Shown one piece after another: positions 1-11,900 of a stretch of DNA of 64,000 nt. This stretch comes from Owenia fusiformis (taxonomy: Eukaryota; Annelida; Polychaeta; Sabellida; Oweniidae): NCBI GenBank assembly GCA_903813345.2, contig CAIIXF020000003.1, positions 15,020,931 to 15,084,930 of the forward strand, given 5' to 3'. The notes beneath the pieces were generated by a model. The model worked only from the letters and a program-made list of their open reading frames with translations, had not been told where the DNA came from and searched no databases. Both the position numbers and the translations under genes were made by a program. Each line of letters starts with the position of its first letter. Position 1 is the stretch's first letter.

Positions 1-624
1 GTAAATGTTCACCAGAGCTCCACCCTTAGATATAAATTAAATCAAAATTTGCATTTCAAAGTACAAAATTATTTTCAAATTTCGGGGCTTATAAGCAAAG
101 GATGAATATAATCTTTTGTTAATAATCTCTTGTTACCAGAGCATATTTCATTTTGCATTAATTATTATCATATTAATTAAATCATATATTGATTACTATT
201 AAAGTTGTACAGTACTCAAACCATTTTACTCGATTTAGATATATTTATGGTATCATACCGTATGGAGGCCACACTTTACGATGTTAAACCATCAACAATT
301 CCAAATTTTTATTTTATGATGATATCAGGGATATAAAATCAGCACCTGTCTGTTTTGGCGGCAAACCTTTATTTCATTTTCAGAGCTGAAATTTTATGTC
401 ACGTGACATGACGTGTGTGGTTGCAAATTGAAACAATTTGCAGCGAAATACGATTTTGTAAATACAAATAATGAAACCATGGCTTTCAAAAAACGAGTTA
501 TTCACTCTTATGCTGAGCCAATTATTGCATGATTACACACGGTGCGTCAAACCTGTCATTGTCAGGTGACATCAAAAAGTGCGCAAAATAACAACATTTT
601 AGAGGTTGGCAGTCTTATCTTAAT

Positions 625-780
625 AAATCGTGTTGTGTGGGGAAATATCTTAAGCTTTGGAGTCAAACTAACAAAAAGGCTGTTATTTGTGCTAAATGCA
701 AGATAAAAAGAGATTCCGAAATTGGTTTTAGTACAACTTTAATTCAGTTAATTGAAAAAATGTTTGATCAGGTAAAATAG
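625..780 (+). pseudogene. BED-type zinc-finger remnant (hAT-like), possible
   Basis: A plus-strand reading frame ending in TAG at 778-780 reads KYLKLWSQTNKKAVICAKC followed by GFSTTLIQLIEKM. The spacing of the CxxC pair and the GxSTTxL block resembles a BED finger, as found at the N-terminus of hAT transposases, but the final histidines are missing. Probably a decayed transposon piece in or downstream of the XDH/AO gene. Confidence 0.35.
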
Positions 781-2203
781 GATACATTACATACAATTAA
801 AAACTGAATATCTGTGGATAGTTATTGCCTAGTTACGTAAAGCCATTTTGGCGAAAGAGGAATGCACTTTGTATGTTACATAGACATCATTACATTTCCA
901 AACAATAATCATGCGAGACACACCTGACACAATCCATATAATGGTGGAAGTGAATCTCTCGTTGTAGGAATTATATACAAGCCCCGTTTGCTCCACTTTG
1001 ATTTCCTAAAAATAAGTATTTCCATATAATATACCATTACTTGATAGACTAAGTAAACGTTACTATTAACAAAGTTGTTGATTTTTTTGATTTTTCACAA
1101 TATTAGTTGTTGAATTTTTTAAAGTAAACGTTGTTGCACCTTATGATTTTGCAATACTGCAAAAGAACCCCTCGAATAAAAAATGAAATAAGTATATAAA
1201 AATACATATCAAGCTAATATTGTGGGTTCGATTACCGCCAAGGTGAAGCATCTTTTTCACACAAATCCTTAGCATAGGATTTGGTCCTAACTCCTTTCTC
1301 ACAATATTAGTATGTCACTTCCGATCAAGATAGGATAGTGATGAGTTTTACCAAATCATTTTCAAATTAAATACCCCCTGCACGGTGATTTATCAATCAT
1401 ATGTTTCTCCTCTATTATCATACAAAACATTCAGAGGTTCAACGCATGTATACTTTGAGAACATTTTACCAAATATTGACGTCATGTATATGAGAAAATC
1501 AATATCTAGCAATGTGTTCAAACCACAAAATGAGTTAGTTAATTCAGACTTTCAAACTAGGCTGCGCAATTTTACAATTTCATTTGAGGGGGTCTTGAGA
1601 GACGAGTAAGTAAATTGTTAGTTTAGAGCATGCTCCATTTCAAAAAGTTTTCAATTTGTGAAACATATCAGTTAATAGAATAAAATTCTGACTGGTAACA
1701 ACCATTTTTAGGATAGAATTTGAGGTAATATACTTAGGATTCAGAGGTCTCTCATCATTGTTTAATATTTATTACAGACCTGTCAGTTATGAACATTTTT
1801 AGACAGACTTTAAGATAATAAGACGCGTTTTACATATAGAAAATGATGACCTTGTCAAAAAGGAAAATGTAATTGCATCTCGTATAATCACAGATTGTAA
1901 TTCATGACGAAAGAAAAAAGTCACATTGTTGAGTTTGTGAGACAATGTTTTTAACCATTGCTGACTTTTTTTAAAATACTATCTCATCTTATAAGATTTT
2001 TGCCAGTTGTTCACAATATGTATACCTCCAAAAGTTTAATATGATTGTATAAAATATTAAAATGTTATGATTGATACAGGACAGTGCATCTTTTTATATA
2101 CAAAGGGGATACATTCTGTAACTTGGATCTAAACTTTATTTACAGTTTGTGCTATCACCGCAGGTGTTTACATAAAGGCTAAGTATGATATCACAATAAT
2201 CAC
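781..2203. other. Intron or flanking DNA, nothing firm
   Basis: AT-rich DNA downstream of the last recognised XDH/AO exon. A tRNA-like B box (gtgggttcgattaccgcc, about 1220) hints at a SINE remnant. A plus-strand open stretch at 1433-1603 is bounded by plausible splice sites, but I do not recognise its product. Confidence 0.4.
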
Positions 2204-5200
2204 CGATTGTATTCTTCGACCATTTTCCTTTTCTCCATATATCTGCTACTTTCTAGGCATCTCTGCCAACATTTATGCATGGTATGTACGTCAGGTAGTT
2301 CACGTCCAAGAGGTGCCAAGTCACCAATTTGCAGCATGTTCACTTTGTGTACCTTCAAGAAAAAAGAATGCATAATAAATATGGATATGAATTTATCATT
2401 AATTTGAAGGTCAAGCAGATACAAAATGGTAAAGTAGACCTCCCTACCACAGACTATCAAAGGAATGTTTAAGTTTTGGGACATTATGTTTTCCTCGTGT
2501 CATTTCAAAGTACTAATCAGTTTTAGACTCACTTGTTCAATTGGTAACCCAAGCCTACTGGCAACATCATTAATCAGGGCTTGTGTCAAGATGAGCGGTT
2601 GTATGTAAATAGACCCTCGCATTGGTACCCCAGGATTGGTGTTGGTTTCACAGGTATAGCCCGTAACTTTCACATTATTGAATGCATACCCCTGATCACA
2701 CACCGCAATTAACAATGAGAATGGCATGAACTGTAATTGTAATATGTCATATGGTTGTAGATTTGGAATCCGGAAATATAGCGATTTGAGTTAGGATAAT
2801 TTTCAACGATAAATAATTGTTTGCTGACGAAATTTTTTTAATTTTAATAAAATTCCAAGTTAGCAAAGAAGTTGTAGATAACTTAGAGACAACTTCTTCA
2901 TTTGTTTTTCTATTCCGCTAGTTTACAAAAGTATAGTTTTGTGTAAATAACTATGAGCGACAATCTTAATCTTAGCGACAATACAAAATGTAACTTAATT
3001 CAGGATATATAAAACAGTAGTACTAAACTTACATTTATGTACTCAACTAGTAGGTAGCTGATGTATTCAACTTACCGGTGCAGTCAATGTGTCCAAAAAG
3101 CCACCATCAATGTAAAGCTCAACTTCATGTGCCAGTATCTTGCCTCTCTTAGTGCACCCAACCTATTCGAGAATAATGTTAAAATTTAGGAAATATAAGA
3201 TATTGGATTAGATTATGATTATGATTCATGGAACACGAAATAAGATACAAGATAAGGTATTTTGAACTAGTTGTAAATTACATGATTCTCTTTCTGATTT
3301 GCAGACATCTGTAAAAATACGAGAATAGTTTTGCAAAGAATACTTGGTGCCACGTTGAGAATTCATGTAGTTATTTGCTATTCATACAGTTATACAGTTG
3401 AAATATATCTTTTTAAACACATGTACCGTGTACTTCGCATGTGCTCTGTTCCTTTTACCAGTTGTTCTCATGTCTGTTTCACGATCAAGAGTGAGTCGTG
3501 CTGGCCTGTTGAATCTTAAATTATGAACAGCACATATGAATACATTCAAGGAACCTCCATCAAATGGGATAAAGGGTTTTGTTAACCTCATGATTTATTT
3601 TACTTTTTCTGTTGTGATTGTTAATTTACTTGTACATGACTAGTGATTTCCGGTCATGCGCAGTGAGACATTCAAATCAGTTGTGCTAACCTGGTAGCTG
3701 CCAAAGCACTAATTAAGGGGAATTGCTCAGTACATTGAGCCTTTCCTCCAAATCCTCCACCCAATCTTTTCACGTGGCATTTAACACGGTTTTTGGGTAC
3801 ATCAAGCATTTGGCTGACCATCGCCTAAAAATGAAACTAATCATCATTAAAGCACATAGACTATGGGGGTATGGTGTATCAAGTTTTGAATCATCATGAA
3901 CAAACCTGAATATCGATGAGACTTTGTGATGTTACGGTGATATCTATCTCCCCTGCCTCTCCAATAGGAAGTGCAATACTGGACAGTGGTTCCATATAAA
4001 AATGCTCTTGCGATCCCATAGATATTTCCCCTACAATACAATTTGCGAGAAATTCTGTATTGGCACGAGACAAAGTCGAGATAATATATAGCCAATCCCT
4101 AGAAAATATTCTGACTTGCTTTTAAACCATTAATTCAATTAATGTATACACTTTATACTTTATGAAGGCAACTTGTTTTGCTACTGAAATTGTTCCCTCC
4201 GTGCCAATTGTTTCTGTATTGCTAAGGATCAATCCTGTATCAATACAAGGCGACAGGTCCCAATACAGACTGGTACAACACAACAACTGACCAATCCGAG
4301 GAATTCATTTTACAGTTGAAAATAGTTGTAACAATAGTTGTGTTTAAGGATTTAAGCCTTGGAGTGCATTGTGTGCTGAACCATTCCATGGAGATGTTGT
4401 TTCCAAATCTTTGCATGACCGCATGATGCATGCATTACCATGACAACTAGTGACCTTGGGTGTGATATTGATTATTTCACACACTGGTTTATATGTGAAA
4501 TACTGTGTTCGGATTGGCCTTGCCTAGCTATGTGTGAATTTATAATCACTTTGAACAAACATTGTTCCCAGAAGAGTAAATTCTTAAAGGATTAGCTTCA
4601 TACGTATCTCTGAAATTAAATGATAGCTTGAATCATTGACAATAATTACCTTCAAATATCAAATCAGATTCTTTGAATCCAAGCTCCATATCTCCTGCTT
4701 GTAACACCTTTGGATTTGGTAGGTAGAGTTTCTCACTAATAGCCGTCTAAACATATTTATAAAATAAATTCTAGACATGAAAATCATATAATTCATTTGC
4801 TTTTTAGATTTTTGAATTTCAAAAATGTAATTCAGCTTGTAAGGGGGACATTTATATTGGTTGCTTCCAATAGTCTACAAGTGATCAATTCTTTTAATGG
4901 GCTTTACAAGTTGGGAGAAGTACATATGATTGATTGACATTTACATAAATTGTAATGATATAGATATGTGTCAACTCGATCCCTTACATTTTTTTCCAAC
5001 AGTATATCTGTGTGCAATATTACCCAGACCTTTATTAGAGGCTTATCTCATTGCACATATATGTATTAACGATTGTTCCGTTATTCACAAGGTTACCCAG
5101 TATCACGTACCTCCAATTCAATAACAGCTGGAAGGTCTTCATAGTCTACATGTACATACTGCCTGGCTGCCATAGCTTGTTCTAGTGTATCTGCTACGAT

Positions 5201-5978
5201 AGCACCAATAGTATGACCATGGTACAATACCTTGAATTGGGGATTCAAATAGGAAAATAAATAATGTGCGTAAGTTAAAGTAAAACGTTTATTCAAGACA
5301 ATTAACAGTTTGGTTCTCTTTGGATATGCTGTGGACCATATGATTATCAGCCTAGCGCAGCATATGTGGTATATACAAAATTATTGGGTGGTATTTTAAT
5401 GTCACTCTGTATATCCAGACTCAAATGGACCCCCCCCCCTTCCCCGGAAAAGAAAAACGTATATTTTGTATTACTGGAAGAATATAATATGATGGTGAAT
5501 ATACCTTGTCTTTGGCGAATATAAATTCTGTTGTTATATTTCCATGTACTTGATTCGGTATGTCCTTATAACTTAGGAAGCCTTTAACACCAGGCATTCT
5601 CTCGGCTTTAGAGGCATCAATACTAAGTATCTTTGCATGGGCTCTGTTCCCAATTACCAGAGCAATGTGAAGCTCATCTGTATGAACATATAAAGCAACA
5701 CATGTATGTTACTTATTGTGACGTTGATCTATAAGACTGACAGAAATGAAACCCAAGTGAGTCATCTTGGCAACTAGTTACATATACTTACTATTGTATG
5801 TAGGAATATCATCACAGTAAACAGCCTCCCCGCTTGCCTGTTGGAGGGCAGATTTATGTACAACTGGTTGACCCACATGATCGATTCCATCCTGGTCAAT
5901 GGGCAAAGTCTCAAATATCTGACTTGCACTACTCAATGTTTTTTGTCTTACACTTGACATATCGTGAACAATTTTACT
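2204..5978 (-). other. XDH/AO molybdenum-cofactor domain, first part
   Basis: Ten exons from 5978 down to 2204. Recognisable blocks are [47 protein letters not shown] (pocket Gln kept), [11 protein letters not shown] and LGLPIEQV...CWQRCLESS. In bovine XDH numbering the residue after GGFGGK (Glu802) is Ala. An ungapped alignment anchored on TG..C.TN and MRG puts Leu at Arg880. Phe798 and Arg912 are kept; Phe914 becomes Ser. XDH needs Glu802 and Arg880 to orient purines; aldehyde oxidases lack both. The rest of the domain, including the catalytic Glu1261 region, is outside the window. Confidence 0.88.
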
Positions 5979-8900
5979 CTGGAAACATCAAACACAATCG
6001 GTCTACATCCATTTTAAACAATAATCAATGAAAAAGTCAAGTTAATGACAATGATTATTGAAAATGAATCTCGATAAGGCAAATTAGATTTAAACAAAAT
6101 AAAACGAGTTCTACTAAGTTAAATAGAGTGTAATTAAATTGGATTATTTGTTAAACTTGGACTACTCAAATGATTATCTAATATAATGAATGTACACAAT
6201 AAATTCGGTTGCAATCTTTCTCATTCTGGATAGCAAATTACTATGGTTGGCTAAGATTAAAAACATGAATAGTTCTACCTGTATATTGTGAAGAGTTGAC
6301 TGAAGTCTAGAGAACAATTTGAAGAAAATGCCGACTGTCAGAGATCTCTTGTAGTTGGTGCTTCCACCAACAGGGGGCAATGTTACATTAAGTTCCTCTC
6401 CCAGGAGACCACTCACGAATGCCACCAAATCATCTGCCCATTCTCTAAATCACAAAAAAACATTGGTGTTACACTTTGATTATTTCAAAAAAAAATTTAA
6501 TTTAATAATACTTAGTAAATTTGTCTTTTTGCGTATTTTGGAATTCATGTTTTGTCATACTTATCACTTTTAATACTTTGAACGTTACTGTCGACTATAC
6601 TTAATAAGTCTTGCCCTATATAAGAAAATACATAAGAATATTAGTAATATTCAATAGAAACCATTACTACAATACTAATGGTCATGCTAGTAATGTAAGA
6701 ATTACCTTCCAACTGTCTTTTCCCTAACTTGCGTAGCGACAATACTTCCATGTCCAACACCACCATAGCATAAAACCAAATCCTTGATGGTGTTTGAATC
6801 AGGATCAAGCTTCACTCTCATTGCAGAGTTCACAGTGGCATAGTTCAAGTCGGTCCTTTCTGCATGTTTGTGCCAATATAGATATTCGTCCTATAAGATA
6901 AAAATGCTTTCAGATATAACCCAACCCCTAGACCACTTATTCCTGACAACTCAACCATTAAACAACTCAATTCCTTAACATCTCATCCCCTACACAACTC
7001 AACCCCTGGAAAACTCATTTCCTGGACAACTCATCCTTTGTTATTTATTCAAGTTTTGTCATTCCCTTTAATATAAAGATTCTAATCAGTTTTGAATAAA
7101 AGAAAAACATTGTACTAACCATCAGACAATGTGCATCCATAAGCTGATTACATTCTTTGTCTGAATATAAACATGAACACAAAGTAGTGCTTCGGGTTTG
7201 ACTCAATAACTTTACCATAGCACCTTACTTTTCACGTAAGCATGCATTGTGTGGTAGAGTTGTAAAGGGAATGAGTCAAAGGAATGATTTAGTTTTCTGG
7301 GGGTTGTCCAGATTTAAGTTTTCTGTGGGTTGTGTTGTCAAGGAATGAGTTGCCAAGCTGCTGAGTTTTCCAGTTACCTTAAAAATGATACACTGAAAAT
7401 AAAAATTATAATATCCTGACCAAATATCACCAATTGTTGTTTGTGTGCAGTGTGGATAAATGGTCGTATACAATGAACAATAAAACACAGAAAACAATAC
7501 GACCAACAAACATCTCAACAAACATCGCAGCCAATTGATTTGTGAGAAAGAAAACCATAATAAAAAAAACTTACGTTGTAATGAATTGGATAAATAAATT
7601 GAACTCACGTTTTCCATAAATGGAATATATACAAAAGTAATCAAGTCACTGGGTTGTAAAGCGGACGTTCCATCGTCTTTGTGCAAATCTGACACAGTTC
7701 TCCTCTCGGTAGATTTGTCTATGTGAAAGCACAGCAAAAAAGGAGATTTGGTTTAGTTTAGTAAAAATCCACACTTAAAAACTCAAAGTTCTTCAAAGTT
7801 TTTTTTTGTAAAAATCCAAAGCACCTTGAAAATGTGCCAAATGCCGGATAATTTGATTTTAAGTATGGGGGATACATTGGTTAGACCTGCCTTAATTTGG
7901 ATTTTTGTCTAGCTAATGCCGAGCAAATGAGATAATTTACCATAGCTCTTAAAATGTCTTACTTGATACATTATATAAATCCACTCTTGCTCCAATAGCT
8001 ATCATCATTGTACAGATGTCAGATGTAGATCCCCCGCTTGCAATGTTACTACCAACACTCTACAATGCGACGCACTATTATACATAAGAATACATTGAAA
8101 ATACATAGCTACCATCATTGTACATATGTAAGAGATTGGTGCTCTGCTTGCAATGTTACTACCAACACTCTACAATGCGACTCACTATTGTACATTAGAA
8201 TACATTGGAGATACATATATAGGTAGCTCCGCTTGCAATGGTGCTACCAACACTCTACAATGCGATGCACTATTGTACATAAGAATACATTGGAGATACA
8301 TAGCTACCATCATTGTACATATGTAAGAGATTGGTGCTCTGCTTGCAATGTTACTACCAACACTCTACAATGCGACTCACTATTGTACATTAGAATACAT
8401 TGGAGATACATATATAGGTAGCTCTGCTTGCAATGGTGCTACCAACACTCTACAATGCGATGCACTATTGTACATAAGAATACATTGGAGATACATAGCT
8501 ACCATCGCTGTACATATGTAAGAGATTTATGCTCCGCTTGCAATGGTGCTACCAACACTCTACAATGCGACTCACTAATACATTGGAGATACATAATATT
8601 GATTGTTGTAATCAGTGAACAGATGTCAGAGGTTGATCCCCAATGTTACTACACACATTTAAACTCGGTCAAAATGATATCCCGGGATGATATCAAATTC
8701 AAGACCTCCGTATAAATTATGCTTGGCATTTTATCTGACATAAGTACACCACCTTGTGGTGAAACTGGCAACTATTTGAGTGAATTAATTTTTTAAATTG
8801 GCGTTTGTATCATATCAATTTTCAACATTACTTACAGCCACGTTTCTCAACTGGTGTCCACCAACTTGATGTAACATGTCTAAGATAGACTCCAGGCCAG

Positions 8901-11900
8901 CTTTCTTAAAACCTTAATTGTAAAATTGAACTTTTAATACATTTCACATGTTGTTTACAGTATAAAATCATTCATGGATGATAATGAGTCAAATACGAGC
9001 GAGCCCTTTAAATTAGATTTAAGTATGCTAAATCAAATATTAAGTCAAACTCACTCTTGTCTGGTCAGGGGTATATCCGACTATAAAGGCACGGAGGCTA
9101 AATCAATGTTGTATCTACTAAAAGAATGTTATCTAGAATTACATAACGGCAAATACTTCTCCATCATTAATCTGTTTACCTTTGGATTCAGTAGCTTGGT
9201 GTTCAATATATTCCAACAGAAATGCAAGTGTGACTGTTGCTCCTATCTCTATACATGCATCAGTGATTGTCATGTTGTCAAGGCCTTGTACATTAGTCAG
9301 GCAAATAAACACCTTCTTACTTTGACTGTTACGTATGGATTTTCCTGAATAAAGAAAAAGAGCAACGTGTATGCATTTGCAATTGCAATACTCATTTAGA
9401 TATCAATTTCAGAGAATAAATTATATCCAGACTCAGAAATAGAATAGAAAATTGGTTGTCAAAGTATCATAATGAAGCCTTTGTGTGGGTAATCTGAACA
9501 ATCATATTAGACATGTCCGCACCTACACTTGTTGCCCCAACAGTGAAAATTGCATTTGGATATTGTTGCTTCAACTGACACACTTCATCCAGGCTATTAG
9601 GTCGATACCATTCCACATTTGAACTCTTGAAACAGATGCTTTTGGTTTGGTAGGTTGCATCCAACTGTAAAAAAGTTAAACATGAAACAATAATCTATCA
9701 TTTCAATTTCACTAAAGTAACTGGTATGACATTAGTGATATCTATTATTCAAGTAAAAAGATGGATGGATAACAACGTTCATATCAAATCCCTATAAACT
9801 TTCATATATCCTAAATGATGTATATGTATATAATATCACATATATATACATATATACATGTATATTATATCACATATATTCGCCCAGTGTAATTTTTAGA
9901 ATAATAAATTTATTCATTTTTTCTTGAAATTAACTGTAAGTTGCCTACTCACCTGAAGTTCACTGGGGAAGATAGGATCTTGTGTCGGATCATACACAGC
10001 AAACTCGCTGGCATCAAATGTTTTAGAACAAGCCTATAATACGAAAAGGTTTACGAGAAACTTAAATGCTTATAACTATCTTCGAGCTATTGTTAATAAA
10101 GTAATCATGCAGTGGCAACATAAAGGAATTTTCCATGAAGGAGTTATCATTTTGATTACAATAACCTTAATATATAATGTATATAGTACCACAAAATAAG
10201 TATTATCCATAGATTCCCACCTGTTTTCTCAAATTATTAACTCAACGACCCGTGTCAATTATCCCCCATTTTAAGCTGTCTGCCATCGACTCTCGCGAGA
10301 CCGGAAGTCTAACGAGAAAATGAGTTGTCTCATACATAAGTGCGACAACTCAAAGAGTCATACTTACATTGTATCCAGTGTCAGAGAGGGTTTGGTTCTG
10401 ACAACAATTTTCTCCTTCTTCACAAGTCCATTCCTAAATAATATAGAGGCATGATGTATTCATTGTCGACGTAATCAAACTATTGAATAACTGAATGTGT
10501 ATGTGATAGAAGTATTTCCTACCAGATGCAACATCAATTTAAGAACCTCTAGGAAAAATTTAAGGAAATATTGATTTGTAGAATAAATTGTCGAGTTCAC
10601 CACTTTCAAGTAATATACAGTTAAAACATCTATATATTAACATATATATATAAAGAATTGCTAAATAATAGTAAAGCATGTACATTCACCTTACTGAAGG
10701 TTCTGAATCCAGCTAGAATAGCTCGATAGCCAGTGCACCTACACAGATTACCTGAAATCAAATGTATCAAAGCAATACTTACATATTAACTATTTCAATA
10801 CTTTTTATTTCATGGATTGAGAGAAAAACGTTTCCGTCTATATGTGCTCTCGTATAAAATCAAATTGTCCTACAATCTTGAAGAGCTTGGTTTCTAGAAT
10901 AAATGTGTCAAGAATGATGAAATGACTTGCCTTAACTGACTTATACAGATTCTGAAATTATATATTAATGACTTTGGCGAGTGCTCTGGATGGAAACAGT
11001 TATTTCAAAATGAATTCGTTTCATTTAGTGAATCACTCTGTATTTCATATGTTATTGCATTTTGACTTGCACATCCATTGATCACCTTGGAATGCAGTCT
11101 CTATCTGAGCCATGGAAGGTTCTGGATAGTTGCGTAGTAACGTGTACATTGACATCACAAATCCAGGAGAACAAAATCCACATTGGCTGCCATATGCTTT
11201 TGCCAGGCGCTCCTTTTTGAATCAGAAAACACATGCCATAGAATACGAATTAATATACATACTTTACAATACAACGTATTTTATTGTTTTGTTATCTCAT
11301 TTATATCAGCGAAAACCGAGCTGTTAGATGCTTGAAAAATATACATATGTTACAATACAACCTCTTTTATTGTATTGATATCTCATATTTATATCGGCTA
11401 AACCCGAACTGTTAGATGCTTGAAAGACACGTTTGAAATATGTCCCGGACTACCTGTACAGGGTGTAGCTTGGTTTTTGTGCTACCTATCCCTTCAACTG
11501 TAGTCACAGCTAAACCATGTACAGCTACTAGAGGCATCAGACAAGCATTTACACTGTAGTGCCTGTAAAAATCATAAAAATACATTTGAGTGAAGCTATT
11601 TGAAAGTAATGAGGGAGTAGTGGGTATCCTTTAAAAATCTCTCTTCAGTTCTTATTTAGCAATACTTTATTCATATAGATTGTCCATACTATCTCAAGTA
11701 ATAACCTAGTACCTAATTTGTTTGCTGCTGGAATTGTAGCTGGATACCATAACTGTACAAGATCCACAGGCTCCCTCTCCACATGATAATTTGGTACCAG
11801 ACAGGAATACTGAATACAGTTCAGTATTTTGAAACAATAGTGGATAATTAAACACTTTAGAATTACACAATGTAGTTTCTAATTCTCAGATAAACTAAAG

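Larger units (their letters stand above)
6279..9664 (-). other. XDH/AO FAD-binding domain exons
   Basis: Seven exons: 9523-9664, 9180-9344, 8836-8912, 7963-8059, 7609-7718, 6706-6890 and 6279-6444. The flavin motif usually read VGNTEIG is VGATSVG here, with a non-standard but in-phase donor (GTAG|GTGCGG). The second motif, usually SVGGNI, is SVGSNI at the start of exon 7963-8059. Later parts read [32 protein letters not shown] and [10 protein letters not shown], matching the C-terminal CO-dehydrogenase-flavoprotein subdomain. Asn-to-Ala and Gly-to-Ser changes in the flavin motifs suggest divergence from vertebrate XDH. The exon-derived minisatellite lies in the intron upstream of exon 7963-8059. 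Confidence 0.9.

Noticed and set aside
1190-1330. Possible tRNA gene or SINE (B-box-like gtgggttcgattaccgcc)
   Set aside because: No A box or cloverleaf could be found.
1385-1609. 74-codon plus-strand ORF with plausible splice sites at 1433 and 1603
   Set aside because: No recognised homology and opposite to the surrounding gene; kept only as a note.
8038-8715. Plus-strand ORFs repeating CYQHSTMRC
   Set aside because: By-products of the exon-derived tandem repeat; coding sense is on the minus strand.
8974-9348. 124-codon plus-strand ORF
   Set aside because: Its second half is antisense to XDH/AO exon 9180-9344; start region has no support.
9830-9890. Palindromic TATA/CATATA microsatellite as a regulatory site
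   Set aside because: Low-complexity AT repeat inside an intron; no basis for a function.
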